A program made the position numbers and the translations under genes. Shown piece after piece: positions 54,509-63,044 of a DNA stretch of 64,000 bases. Source of the DNA: Methylopila turkensis (lineage in GTDB: Bacteria; Pseudomonadota; Alphaproteobacteria; Rhizobiales; Methylopilaceae). Under the pieces are notes generated by a model. The model worked only from the letters and a program-made list of their open reading frames with translations, did no database searches and had not been told where the DNA came from. The stretch is taken from assembly GCF_027922325.1 (NCBI RefSeq), contig NZ_BSFL01000001.1:987610-1051609 (forward strand), written 5' to 3'. Numbering within the stretch: position 1 is the stretch's first letter; each line of letters opens with the position of its first letter.

Positions 54509-55777
54509 TTAGCGGATGTTCATGCAGTTGGCGTAATAGGTGACCGGCGCCGGCCAGTCCGAGAACACGGCGCGCACGCCGACGTCGCGGGCGAGCGCGT
54601 CGATCACGCGCATCAGGTCGCCCTCGCGGCTGACCGCCCGCTCGATCGTCTGGTAGTAGAAGTCGCCGTCGAGGTCGGCGAGCCGACCCGAGCGCTCCAG
54701 CGACCAGGCGATGATCTCGAGACCCGCCGCCTTCGCGTTTTTGGCCGCGCGCGAGGCGACGATCTCGTTGCGCCCGTTCACGTCGAGCAGCGCGAACACC
54801 GGCGGCGCCCAGATGCGGATGCCCTCCCGGCGATAGTTCTCGAGCTCGGACGCGCTCGGCAGGTCGGCGACCGTGTTGGCGTCGTCGAGATAGACCGCCT
54901 GTCGGCCGAAGGCGGGCTCGTTGCGGATCCAGTACAGCACGTCGTTCTTGTCGAAGGACTGCGGGAACACGTCCCGCGGCTTGACCCCCGCCGCCCGGTA
55001 CTCGTCGATCAGCTTCTGCGCGTAAGCAGCTTGCGTGAAGCCGCGGAACGGCATCGGAACCACCGGGCTCTTGAGCTCCGGCGTCATCTTCACGCCGAGC
55101 TCCTTGAACAGCTCGATGCTTTCGCGATGCGTCATCAGATGGCCGCTGGTCGGGCCGGAATAGAGGTCGGTGCGCCAGGCCGGCGTGCCGCCGACGAACT
55201 CCTCCGGTGTCCGGGCGCCGCGGTCGAAGGCGTCCATCTTGCCGCGCAGCGTGCGGAACTCGGCCAGCGTGATGTCGCTGGTGCGGCACTCCGCGCTCGC
55301 CGGCGTCACCAACGCGCCGTCCGGCCCGAGCACGGCCGGCGTGAACGGCTTGGTGCATTTCGCCGCCAGCGGCGTCAGCAGGATGTTGGTCGTGGTGTGC
55401 AGGTCGTTCTGCGCGTGGCGGCAGACGAGCTCCAGATCCTTGGTGAAGGCGACGTCGCATTCCAGCACGCCGGCGCCCATGCGCGCCGCAGCCACATAGG
55501 ACTCGCGGGTGTGCTCGGGAAACTGCAGCGGCGCGCCGCGATGGCCGATCGAGAAGTCGCTCGGCCGCAGCCGGTTCCCCTCGCAGCGCTGCAGCCGACG
55601 CTTGAGCGGGCCGTTGGCCATGTCCTCGATCAGGAAGAACGGCCGCGGCCCCACCTGCACATCGGCCACGGCGCCGCCCGTCCGCGCCGCTTCGTCCGCC
55701 GCCGCGCCGCCGGCGCCGAACAGCGCCGACGCCCCGAGCGCGCATGCGAGCCCAAGTCCCACGATCGTCCCGCGCAT
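54509..55777 (-). CDS. Glycerophosphodiester phosphodiesterase, exported
   Basis: 422 residues. Sec signal (about 1-27). GDPD barrel motifs: [46 protein letters not shown] give the His-Arg, Glu, Glu-Asp metal ligands and catalytic His; later TPELKSP and [11 protein letters not shown]. Longer than E. coli GlpQ because of a ~60-residue insert ([25 protein letters not shown]) with cysteines that may pair. Hydrolyses glycerophosphodiesters to glycerol-3-phosphate and alcohol in the periplasm. Confidence 0.92.
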   Translation of the reverse strand: MRGTIVGLGLACALGASALFGAGGAAADEAARTGGAVADVQVGPRPFFLIEDMANGPLKRRLQRCEGNRLRPSDFSIGHRGAPLQFPEHTRESYVAAARMGAGVLECDVAFTKDLELVCRHAQNDLHTTTNILLTPLAAKCTKPFTPAVLGPDGALVTPASAECRTSDITLAEFRTLRGKMDAFDRGARTPEEFVGGTPAWRTDLYSGPTSGHLMTHRESIELFKELGVKMTPELKSPVVPMPFRGFTQAAYAQKLIDEYRAAGVKPRDVFPQSFDKNDVLYWIRNEPAFGRQAVYLDDANTVADLPSASELENYRREGIRIWAPPVFALLDVNGRNEIVASRAAKNAKAAGLEIIAWSLERSGRLADLDGDFYYQTIERAVSREGDLMRVIDALARDVGVRAVFSDWPAPVTYYANCMNIR

Positions 55778-56230
55778 GAGTTTCCTCCCCGCCGCCGCGC
55801 TGATCCGTTACGGCCGGGACGGTAGCGGCGCGCGCTGACAGATGCGTGACGGGGGAGTGATGTCGCGAGGCGCGCCCCTACGACGGCCGGAACGGCGCGC
55901 ACGCGTCACACCGTCGCCGCCGTCATGCTTGGCGAAGGCCGGGCATGACGGCGGATTGCACGGGCATTAGCGACCGGCTTTAACCCTTCTCGGACGTCCA
56001 TAAGGCACCGCGTGAAAGACCGCGTCGCGCCCCAAATGCTGACATTCAACGACATTCGGGGCGTGCCACTCACTGTTGCAATCTTTGGCATGTGTCGCCG
56101 GTAGTCCAAGTGCAAGTCCTGCACGAAAAAACGTAGCAACCTCTTCCCGATCTCTGGAATTTCGGTGCGCCGAAGCCTATAGTCTGTTTAACGGTCATTT
56201 GCGTTGAGACGCGTTACGCGGAGAATAGGA
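55778..56230. other. Intergenic boundary before the low-GC cassette
   Basis: About 450 bp without a supported gene; GC falls from about 70% to the mid-50s on the right side. Contains a decayed REP-like unit (55922-55950) and a GTGCA-agtcc-TGCAC hairpin (56109-56123) followed by an A-run. No tRNA, integrase or clear attachment site was seen. Confidence 0.5.
55922..55950. repeat. Decayed REP-like unit
   Basis: GTCATGCTTGGCGAAGGCC followed by GGGCATGACG: same ends as the other REP-like units but the inner arm is degraded. Confidence 0.55.
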
Positions 56231-56926
56231 TTGGCTTGTCCCCGAGGGGCTGCGTCGCCGGACACACATACGCAACGGCGATTATTCGCTGCATCCGGCG
56301 GCTATTGCCAGAACCCCGCGTGCGAGCGCGAACTTTTCGTCGATGCGGCGGGCAAGTCTATCCATGTCGCCGAAATGGCGCACGTCTTTGCAGCCAATGA
56401 CGATGGCCCGCGCGCCAAACCGCAGATGAGCAAGGCCGAGCGCGGGGCGTTCGAAAACCTGATTATGCTGTGCGCGGTCTGCCACACCATGATCGACAAG
56501 GCACCGGATGCATATCCGGACGACGTGATCCGGGGATGGAAGCGGGACCATGCCAAAAAGCTTCAGAGCCTGTTTGGCGTGACCGAGTTTTCTGATCGCG
56601 GTGCGGCTCGCGCAGTGGTCGCGCCGCTGCTCGATGAGAACCGCGCCATCTTCGAACGCTACGGTCCGCATATCGAGGCAGCGCAAAACCCGGAGAGCGG
56701 CGCGGCGGAAACTTGGCGACGGAAAATGCTGACCAGAATTCTCCCGAACAGCAATCGTATCATTGCCCAGCTCGACGCCAACCGAGCGCTTCTTGCCAAG
56801 GAAGAGTTAGACGTGGTTGAGGCCTTCCGGCAGCACATCGACGATCTTGAGGCCGTTCATATCGAGGATCGACGCGAGGATGCCAGCCGCTTTCCGGCGG
56901 GCATGCAGGACGTTCTGAAGGGTTGA
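56231..56926 (+). CDS. HNH nuclease domain protein (defence-like cassette gene 1)
   Basis: About 231 residues from a TTG at 56231, chosen because GGAG lies seven bases upstream; an earlier TTG at 56204 has no such site. N-terminal HNH/beta-beta-alpha-metal domain with zinc knuckles C26/C31 and C81/C84, catalytic H51 in VAEMAHVFA, N76 in FENLIMLC and H85. Arrangement recalls the HNH part of Cap5 (CBASS) effectors, but no SAVED domain follows; residues 110-231 are helical and unrecognised. Would cut DNA when active. Two bases before the next gene; GC far below neighbours. Confidence 0.85.
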   Translation: MACPRGAASPDTHTQRRLFAASGGYCQNPACERELFVDAAGKSIHVAEMAHVFAANDDGPRAKPQMSKAERGAFENLIMLCAVCHTMIDKAPDAYPDDVIRGWKRDHAKKLQSLFGVTEFSDRGAARAVVAPLLDENRAIFERYGPHIEAAQNPESGAAETWRRKMLTRILPNSNRIIAQLDANRALLAKEELDVVEAFRQHIDDLEAVHIEDRREDASRFPAGMQDVLKG

Positions 56927-56927
56927 A

Positions 56928-57572
56928 ATGGCAGGAAGCGTTACAGATTGGGTCGAAGCGCATATCGACGAAAATGCAGGTTTCAAGGCCGTCGGTCGCT
57001 CGGCTGAGAACTTCCTCTTAATCGAGGATGACAAAAAGTGCGTTCACCCGGTCGCGGTGATCGGTGCTAAACCGATGGTAGAGGTAGTCGATGTAGAGCC
57101 GGTGCTGGCGCATGCGAGCAAGCCCGAGTTCGTAATCAACATCCCGTCTAAGTCGATCTGGACCGGCTCTGCAATTTACTTGGTCCACGCCACGCCCGCC
57201 GGGTTCGGCTCACTTGGTGATCTGGGAAAAGCGGTTCGTCTTGGCGATCTTTCGGGCTACCGAAACAAGGAGTTCGGCTTTTTCGAGCGTGCGATTGGGC
57301 AGCATTCAAACGTCCGACAGATCACCCGTCTCTATGATCTCGTCTTCATCGCCCACCGGAAGAAAGGGCCCGATCTCACCATCGCACTAATCGACGCCTA
57401 TAATCTGAGTGCCGAAGATGTACGCCACGCGCGGACCAAGTACGGAGCGTTCGACATCGCCCTGAAGATGTCGAGCTATGGCTCGGTCACTTCTGCCGCG
57501 GAGGAGGCGGCACACTCTATGGGCGCCGAGGCGATGAAGTTTCGCGACGTCATGAGCCGGTTGGGCCGATGA
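56928..57572 (+). CDS. Unknown protein (defence-like cassette gene 2)
   Basis: 214 residues, no family recognised. Mixed alpha/beta pattern: an N-terminal helix (VTDWVEAHIDENAG), strands around 28-60, a PEFVINIPSKSIWTGSAIYLVHATP core (66-90) with E67 and K75 whose spacing could suit a restriction-nuclease-like fold, and helices to the end. That fold idea is speculative. Starts 2 bp after the HNH gene; its stop overlaps the nucleotidyltransferase start (ATGA). Codon use and GC (about 54%) match the cassette, not the chromosome. Confidence 0.8.
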   Translation: MAGSVTDWVEAHIDENAGFKAVGRSAENFLLIEDDKKCVHPVAVIGAKPMVEVVDVEPVLAHASKPEFVINIPSKSIWTGSAIYLVHATPAGFGSLGDLGKAVRLGDLSGYRNKEFGFFERAIGQHSNVRQITRLYDLVFIAHRKKGPDLTIALIDAYNLSAEDVRHARTKYGAFDIALKMSSYGSVTSAAEEAAHSMGAEAMKFRDVMSRLGR

Positions 57573-57868
57573 GACGCCGGGCGGCGGTGGCCGCACTTTG
57601 CACCCTTGCAGATGGCGTCGGCGTGATTGCCAGCGGCAGTACATGGTATCTATTCGGCTCGGTCGATCGCGAAGAATCAGGAGCTGCTGATATCGATTTG
57701 CTTATTCTGTGTTGCGATGCTGATCAGGCGGACAGGCTGCGCAACTCGATTGATCTTGATATGCTAGGATTGCCGCTCGACCTTTCGTTGATGACATATG
57801 ATGAAGCGAAAGAATCTGGGGCGATTGCACTTCAGCGTGCCCGCAAGATCCATCCCGAGGCAAACTGA
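57569..57868 (+). CDS. Minimal nucleotidyltransferase (defence-like cassette gene 3)
   Basis: 99 residues. Pol-beta-type nucleotidyltransferase motif: G30-S31 in WYLFGSVDRE, D41 and D43 in AADIDLLIL, and the third acidic residue D71 in LPLDLSLM. Size and layout match MNT-type proteins, which in HEPN-MNT modules act as antitoxins by adding AMP to a toxin; no HEPN R-x4-H motif was found in the partner gene, so its target here is unknown. Too small for a CBASS cyclase. Translationally coupled to gene 2 by ATGA. Confidence 0.85.
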   Translation: MRRRAAVAALCTLADGVGVIASGSTWYLFGSVDREESGAADIDLLILCCDADQADRLRNSIDLDMLGLPLDLSLMTYDEAKESGAIALQRARKIHPEAN

Positions 57869-58110
57869 CGAGAATCAACGCGCGGAATAATCTGTGCCCC
57901 ACCCGTTGCCCGGACGCCGAAGTGCTAGGTCCCCTGGAATGTCGGCGGCGCCGCATCGCTTTAGTGTGCTACCTACCGCGTACGGAACAAAGGCTTACCG
58001 CGGTCATCGGCCCAAAACAGGAAGTTCGCTTCCGGCCGAAAACACGACATTCCAAAGTCGACACGGGAATGACCGCTGCTGGCGCGTAGGCGAAGCGCTT
58101 CCAGCTTAGC

Positions 58111-58134
58111 CCCAAGTAGCAGTTTGGGTTTTTT
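58111..58134 (+). terminator. Intrinsic terminator downstream of the HNH-NTase cassette
   Basis: CCCAA-gtagcagt-TTGGG followed by six Ts (58129-58134). Lies 240 bp after the nucleotidyltransferase stop, the only classical hairpin-plus-U-run on the plus strand in this area; likely the end of the cassette transcript. Confidence 0.6.
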
Positions 58135-58648
58135 ATCCTTGACACACGCTTAAAATCCCGGCACGCTCCCAAAACCTTCTCCCATCAGGAGGCGTGGCCG
58201 GAACCGGTCGTCCGCGTGGGGGTGAGGGCGGCGCCTGCGCCGTGGGCCTTTCCGGCGGCCCGCGTCCCGGGACGTCGGTCGCAGCGCAGGTTTGCGGACG
58301 GTTTGCGGGTTCTTAGCCCGCGCGTCGTCCGAACCTCGCGAAAAGCCGCCCGCCCTGCATTATGACGGGGCCGCGCCTAGACAGAGGCGCCTTAAGGCGG
58401 ACGGACGCTTCGGAGCTTTTCGGAGTTCCCCGCGTCCGCCGCCGGAGAGCAGGCATGCGACCGTCGCGAAAACGCCGTGCGGGGGCGCCGGGCGACCGGT
58501 TTTCCGAAGACTACGGATGAACGGTGGCCCGGCGCCCCTGTCTCCTGAGATGTCCGCGTTCGTGCGTTCCGAGAAAAAACCCCTTGCGACGCTGCGGAGA
58601 TGGTCCGCCGGCGCGCTGAGGCGTGGCTGTTCGCAGCGTGAAAAACGA

Positions 58649-58740
58649 CGTCATGCCCGCACTTGTCGCGGGCATCCACGACTTTTGCGCGGAGCTTGGC
58701 GGCCAGAAAGTCGTGGATGCCCGGCTCAGCCGGGCATGAC
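58649..58740. repeat. REP-like element with two nested hairpins
   Basis: Outer ends CGTCATGCCCGC and GCCGGGCATGAC, inner arms GGGCATCCACGACTTT and AAAGTCGTGGATGCCC pair exactly over 16 bp. The most regular unit of this repeat family in the window. Confidence 0.8.
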
Positions 58741-58811
58741 GAGGTGGATCCGTTCATGCCGCAGCCCGCGCTGACCCCTGTCCGCGCGGCCCGCAGGAGG
58801 GATGCAAGACG

Positions 58812-59261
58812 ATGGCTTACGAGGTCGGGCCCATCCCCCGCTTCCGCCCGGCGCCGTTCGGCCTCGCCCGGGGACGTAAGCGCGTCGTAACCGTCCCGGA
58901 GCCGGCGGCGGACGAGACCGTCGCGAGCGCCGGCGCCGAGGCGGACGCCATCGGGCCGGAGCCCGCGGCGGCACCCGCGGCGGAGCCCCCGCCCGCTCCG
59001 GCGCCGCAGGTCGCGGTCGAGCCGCCGCCGCGGCGGCGGCTTCCGGGCGGAAGCGAGGCGCGACGGTTGCGCCAGACGCTGTCGGACGCGCTCGGCCTGT
59101 GGCGGGGCTGTGGGCTGAAGCCGTGCCGGCGGGCCAGGACCTGCGTCGGCGTGCGCGGCGGCGCCTGCCTCGCGGACCGGCCGCCGGAGCTGGAGGAACG
59201 GCTCGCCGCGTTCCGCCGGGCGCTGGCGGACGCGCCGCGCTCCGACGATGACGACTCGTGA
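58812..59261 (+). CDS. Hypothetical protein, Pro/Ala-rich with a Cys cluster
   Basis: 149 residues, GGAGGG upstream. N-terminal two-thirds low-complexity Pro/Ala/Glu; C-terminal part LWRGCGLKPCRRARTCVGVRG has four cysteines with the following GGACL (C-x3-C-x6-C-x7-C), which could bind zinc or iron. Basic around the cluster. No function known. Located just before rplY but with its own spacing. Confidence 0.65.
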   Translation: MAYEVGPIPRFRPAPFGLARGRKRVVTVPEPAADETVASAGAEADAIGPEPAAAPAAEPPPAPAPQVAVEPPPRRRLPGGSEARRLRQTLSDALGLWRGCGLKPCRRARTCVGVRGGACLADRPPELEERLAAFRRALADAPRSDDDDS

Positions 59262-59376
59262 GCGCGCGGGCCGGCGGGTCGTCAGATTGCGGGTCTTCAG
59301 ATTGCTCTTGGCGGCGGTTTCTGCTAGTCGCCTGAGCGCGCGGCGTCCCACACCCCTGGAGGGGTTCGCCGCGGAA

Positions 59377-59397
59377 GGCCGTCCGTATCGGGCGGCC
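59377..59397 (+). promoter_or_regulatory. Hairpin in the rplY leader
   Basis: GGCCGTCCG-TAT-CGGGCGGCC, 9-bp stem with one wobble, ending 10 bases before the rplY ribosome binding site (GGAG at 59407-59410) and followed by GTTTCATTT. May be an attenuator or leader structure; alternatively a promoter-proximal terminator. Confidence 0.4.
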
Positions 59398-59418
59398 GTT
59401 TCATTTGGAGAATCCGAG

Positions 59419-60126
59419 ATGTCCGCGACCAAGCCGCTGAAGGCCGAGTTGCGCGAGAAGGCCGGTAAGGGGGCCGCCCGCGCGCTTCGCCGTGAAGGCA
59501 AGATTCCCGCCGTGATCTACGGCGACAAGAAGGCGCCCGTGAGCATTTCGCTCAACGGGCACGAGCTGTTCAAGCTGCTGCACGCCGGCGGCTTCAAGAC
59601 CACGGTGTTCGAGATCGACACCGGTCGGGCCAAGGAGCGCGCGATCCCGCGCGACTACCAGCGCGACGTCGTGTCCGACACCCTGCTGCATGTGGACTTC
59701 TTCCGCGTCACCGCCTCCTCGGTGGTCGACGTCGAGGTGCCGGTGCACTTCCTGAACGAGGACGAGGCCCCGGGCATCAAGCGCGGCGGCGTGCTGAACG
59801 TGGTGGCGCACACGGTCGAGGTGAAGGCGGGCGTCGACGACATCCCGTCGGCGATCGAGGTCGACCTCACCGGGCTCGAGATCGGCGACATCGTGCACGC
59901 GAGCGCGGTCAAGCTGCCGAAGGGCGTGGAGTTCTCGGCCGAGAACCTCGACGAGCTGACGATCGCGACCATCGCGGCGCCGACCGTCGTCGCCGAGGAG
60001 CAGGCTGAGGAGCAGGCCGAAATCGAGGCCGAGAAGGCCGCCGAGGAGGCCGGCGAGACGCCGGACGCCGAGGGCGAAGCCGCCGAGGGCGAGGCCGCCG
60101 CGGACGAGAAGAAGTCCGAGGACTGA
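59419..60126 (+). CDS. rplY: Ribosomal protein bL25 (TL5/Ctc form)
   Basis: 235 residues from the ATG at 59419 (GGAG 8 bases upstream). L25 domain (about 1-95; KAELREKAGKGAARALRREGKIPAVIYG) binds 5S rRNA; a TL5-type C-terminal beta domain (about 100-190; HVDFFRVTASSVVDVEVPVHFLNEDEAPG) and an acidic Glu/Ala tail follow. Two-domain form typical of alphaproteobacteria. First of the rplY-pth-ychF-pyrC run. Confidence 0.96.
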   Translation: MSATKPLKAELREKAGKGAARALRREGKIPAVIYGDKKAPVSISLNGHELFKLLHAGGFKTTVFEIDTGRAKERAIPRDYQRDVVSDTLLHVDFFRVTASSVVDVEVPVHFLNEDEAPGIKRGGVLNVVAHTVEVKAGVDDIPSAIEVDLTGLEIGDIVHASAVKLPKGVEFSAENLDELTIATIAAPTVVAEEQAEEQAEIEAEKAAEEAGETPDAEGEAAEGEAAADEKKSED

Positions 60127-60153
60127 TCTCGGACGAGCGGGAGCGACCGGACC

Positions 60154-60765
60154 ATGCTGCTCCTGGTCGGCCTCGGCAATCCGGGGCCGAAATACGAGAA
60201 GAACCGGCACAATATCGGCTTCATGGCCGTCGACCGGATCGCGTCCCGCCACGGCTTCGGCCCGTGGCGGGCGCGCTTCCAGGGCGAGGCCGCGGAAGGC
60301 GCGATCGGCGGCGTCAAGGCGCTGCTGCTGAAGCCGCGCACCTACATGAACGAGAGCGGCCGCTCCGTCGCCGAAGCCGCGCGGTTCTTCAAGATCCCCG
60401 CCGCCGACATCGTGGCGCTGCACGACGAGCTCGACCTCGCGCCGGGCAAGCTGCGGGTGAAGACCGGCGGCGGCAACGCCGGCCACAACGGTCTTCGGTC
60501 CATCACCGCCCATATGGGCAACGACTATCGGCGCGTGCGCCTCGGCATCGGCCATCCCGGCGACAAGGCGCTGGTGCATTCTTACGTGCTGAACGACTTT
60601 GCCAAGTCCGAGACGCCCTGGGTCGACGTGCTGACCGAAGCCGTCGCCGACGCGGCCGACCTGCTGGCGAAGGCCGAGGACGCGAGCTTCCAGAACAAGG
60701 TGCACCTGCGCATGGAGGCCGCCGGCTTCGGCGAGGTCGCGAAGGTCGGCGGGGCTCGCGGCTAG
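60154..60765 (+). CDS. pth: Peptidyl-tRNA hydrolase
   Basis: 203 residues. Motifs [22 protein letters not shown] with catalytic His, [37 protein letters not shown] and [13 protein letters not shown]. Frees tRNA from prematurely released peptidyl-tRNA. 27 bp after rplY, the usual partner. Confidence 0.97.
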   Translation: MLLLVGLGNPGPKYEKNRHNIGFMAVDRIASRHGFGPWRARFQGEAAEGAIGGVKALLLKPRTYMNESGRSVAEAARFFKIPAADIVALHDELDLAPGKLRVKTGGGNAGHNGLRSITAHMGNDYRRVRLGIGHPGDKALVHSYVLNDFAKSETPWVDVLTEAVADAADLLAKAEDASFQNKVHLRMEAAGFGEVAKVGGARG

Positions 60766-60822
60766 CTCCTCCGGCGTGCTAGACAGCCGGCCACATCACG
60801 AACCGACGAGCGATCCGATCCC

Positions 60823-61920
60823 ATGGGCTTCAAATGCGGCATCGTCGGCCTGCCGAACGTCGGCAAGTCGACCCTCTTCAACGCGCTGACGCAGACCGCC
60901 GCCGCCCAGGCCGCAAACTACCCGTTCTGCACCATCGAGCCCAACGTGGGCGAGGTCGCGGTGCCCGATCCGCGGCTCGACGCGCTGGCCGCGATCGCAG
61001 CCTCGAAGGAGATCATTCCGACGCGGCTGACCTTCGTGGACATCGCGGGGCTGGTGCGCGGCGCGTCCAAGGGCGAAGGCCTCGGCAACCAGTTCCTCGC
61101 CCACATCCGCGAGGTCGACGCGATCGCCTATGTGCTGCGCTGCTTCGAGGACGACGACATCACCCATGTGGAGGGCCGGATCGATCCGCTCTCGGACGCG
61201 GACACGGTCGAGACCGAGCTGATGATCGCCGACCTCGAAAGCCTCGAGAAGCGGGTGGTCGGGCTCGAGAAGCGCGCGCGCGGAAACGACAAGGAGGCGA
61301 AGGAGCAGCTCGAGCTCGTCAACCGCGTGCTGCCGCTGCTGCGCGACGGCAAGCCGGCGCGCCTCGCCAAGATCTCCGAGGACGAGCGGCCGGCCTTCGA
61401 CGCGCTCAACCTGCTGACCTCGAAGCCGGTGCTCTATGTCGCGAACGTGGACGAGGGGTCGGCGGTCGACGGCAACGCCTACTCGGCCAAGGTCGAGGAG
61501 CGGGCGAAGGCGGAAGGCGCGGTCTCCGTCGTCATCTCCGCGCGGATCGAGAGCGAGATCGCCGTGCTCGCCGAAGAGGAGCGGGCGGAGTATCTCGACG
61601 CGCTCGGCCTGCATGAGGCCGGGCTCGACCGTCTGATCAACGCCGGCTACCGGCTGCTCGGGCTCGTCACCTACTTCACCGTCGGCCCGAAGGAGACCCG
61701 CGCCTGGACGATCGAGCGCGGCACCAAGGCGCCCCAGGCCGCCGGCGTGATCCATTCGGATTTCGAGAAGGGCTTCATCCGCTCCGAGACCATCGCCTAC
61801 GACGACTACGTCGCGCTGAAAGGCGAGGCGGGCGCGAAGGACGCCGGCAAGATGCGGCTCGAAGGCAAGGACTACGTCGTGGCGGACGGCGACGTGCTGC
61901 ACTTCCGCTTCGCGAACTGA
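60823..61920 (+). CDS. ychF: Obg-like ATPase YchF
   Basis: 365 residues. P-loop GLPNVGKSTLFNAL, G2/G3 FVDIAGLVRGASKGEGLGNQFL, and in place of a GTPase NKxD motif the segment KPVLYVANVDEG, as in OLA1/YchF which prefer ATP. C-terminal TGS domain (about 278-360). Acts in translation and stress, binding the ribosome. 57 bp after pth. Confidence 0.97.
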   Translation: MGFKCGIVGLPNVGKSTLFNALTQTAAAQAANYPFCTIEPNVGEVAVPDPRLDALAAIAASKEIIPTRLTFVDIAGLVRGASKGEGLGNQFLAHIREVDAIAYVLRCFEDDDITHVEGRIDPLSDADTVETELMIADLESLEKRVVGLEKRARGNDKEAKEQLELVNRVLPLLRDGKPARLAKISEDERPAFDALNLLTSKPVLYVANVDEGSAVDGNAYSAKVEERAKAEGAVSVVISARIESEIAVLAEEERAEYLDALGLHEAGLDRLINAGYRLLGLVTYFTVGPKETRAWTIERGTKAPQAAGVIHSDFEKGFIRSETIAYDDYVALKGEAGAKDAGKMRLEGKDYVVADGDVLHFRFAN

Positions 61921-61934
61921 CGGGAGGTCGCGCG

Positions 61935-63011
61935 ATGGGCATGACCGAGCTGTTCGACGACGCCGCGCCGAAGGACGTTCCCACGGTCACCCTCCGCAGG
62001 CCGGACGACTGGCACGTCCACCTGCGCGACGGCGCCATGCTGAGGGCGGTCGCGCCCTTCACCGCGGCGCAGTTCGCCCGCGGGATCATCATGCCGAACC
62101 TCGTGCCGCCGGTGACGACGGTCGCCGCGGCCGCGGCCTATCGCGAGCGCATCCTCGCCGCCATGCCGGCCGGTGCCGACTTCACGCCGCTGATGACCTG
62201 CTACCTCACCGACGCGACCGACCCCGACGAGATCGAGAAAGGCTTCGCCGAAAAGGTCTGGGTCGCGGCCAAGCTCTATCCCGCCGGAGCCACCACGAAC
62301 TCCCATGGCGGCGTCCGCGACCTCGTCGCGCTGGCGCCGGTGCTGGAGCGGATGGAGCGCATCGGCATGCCGGCGCTGATCCACGGCGAAAGCACCGACC
62401 CTAGCGTCGACATCTTCGACCGTGAGGCCGTGTTCATGGAGCAGAGCCTGCTGCCGCTGCTGAAGCGGCATGAGGGGCTCAAGGTCACGATCGAGCACGT
62501 CACCACCGCCGAGACGGTCGAGATCGTCCGCGCGCATGCACCCCGCGTCGCCGGCACCGTCACCCCGCATCACCTCGTGCTGAACCGCACGTCGCTGTTC
62601 CAGGGGGGCTTGCGGCCGCACTACTACTGTCTTCCGGTCGCCAAGCGCGAGCGGCATCGGCTGGCGCTGCGCGCGGCGGTGACCTCCGGCGACGCCTGCT
62701 TCTTCATCGGCACCGACACCGCGCCGCACCTCCGAAACGCCAAGGAGGCCGCCTGCGGCTGCGCCGGCGTCTTCGTCGGCGCAACCGCGCTGCAGACCTA
62801 CGCCCAGGTGTTCGACGAGGAGAACGCGCTCGACCGCTTCGAGGCCTTCGCCTCGCTCAACGGCGCCGCGTTCCATGGGCTCGCGCCCAACGCCGGGACA
62901 ATCACGCTCGTGCGCCGGCCCGGCCGGGCGCTCGCGGCGGTGCCGGTGGAGGACGACGAGGTCGTCGTGTTCCGAGGCGAAGAGCCCCTGCCCTGGTCGA
63001 TCGCCGGCTGA
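61935..63011 (+). CDS. pyrC: Dihydroorotase, class II
   Basis: 358 residues; GGGAGG seven bases before the ATG. Metal ligands H27/H29 in WHVHLRDG, carboxylated Lys in VAAKLYPAGATTNS, EHVTT and TVTPHHL histidines, and catalytic Asp in FIGTDTAPH. Cyclises carbamoyl-aspartate in pyrimidine synthesis, zinc-dependent, cytoplasmic. An in-frame second ATG two codons on is also possible. Convergent with the transketolase-like gene. Confidence 0.96.
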   Translation: MGMTELFDDAAPKDVPTVTLRRPDDWHVHLRDGAMLRAVAPFTAAQFARGIIMPNLVPPVTTVAAAAAYRERILAAMPAGADFTPLMTCYLTDATDPDEIEKGFAEKVWVAAKLYPAGATTNSHGGVRDLVALAPVLERMERIGMPALIHGESTDPSVDIFDREAVFMEQSLLPLLKRHEGLKVTIEHVTTAETVEIVRAHAPRVAGTVTPHHLVLNRTSLFQGGLRPHYYCLPVAKRERHRLALRAAVTSGDACFFIGTDTAPHLRNAKEAACGCAGVFVGATALQTYAQVFDEENALDRFEAFASLNGAAFHGLAPNAGTITLVRRPGRALAAVPVEDDEVVVFRGEEPLPWSIAG

Positions 63012-63018
63012 GGCTGTA

Positions 63019-63038
63019 CGCGGGCCCTGCGGCCCGCG
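63019..63038. terminator. Hairpin between pyrC and the convergent gene
   Basis: CGCGGGCC-CTGC-GGCCCGCG, perfect 8-bp stem, 4-base loop, midway between two convergent stops. No U-run. Probable bidirectional terminator. Confidence 0.6.
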
Positions 63039-63044
63039 CTCGCG

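Larger units (their letters stand above)
57869..58811. other. Long intergenic region right of the cassette
   Basis: About 940 bp with no convincing gene. The left part is low in GC like the cassette and includes the terminator at 58111-58134; after about 58190 the composition returns to chromosomal. Holds a REP-like element at 58649-58740 near the next gene. Confidence 0.5.

Noticed and set aside
56109..56131. Hairpin next to an A6 run as a terminator or tRNA-like element
   Set aside because: The A-run is on the wrong side for a plus-strand terminator, no stem precedes the corresponding T-run on the minus strand, and no tRNA arms could be drawn.
55906..56139. 77-residue minus-strand open frame left of the cassette
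   Set aside because: No domain, no ribosome binding site, and it spans a REP-like unit; no sign of an integrase.
56204..57868. Reading the low-GC cassette as CBASS
   Set aside because: The nucleotidyltransferase is 99 residues, far below the size of CD-NTase cyclases, and the HNH protein lacks a SAVED or other cyclic-nucleotide sensor.
57569..57868. Classical HEPN-MNT toxin-antitoxin
   Set aside because: The neighbouring 214-residue protein lacks the HEPN R-x4-H motif and is not all-helical.
58139..58156. Promoter-like TTGACA and TAAAAT pair
   Set aside because: Only six bases separate the two elements; about 17 are needed.
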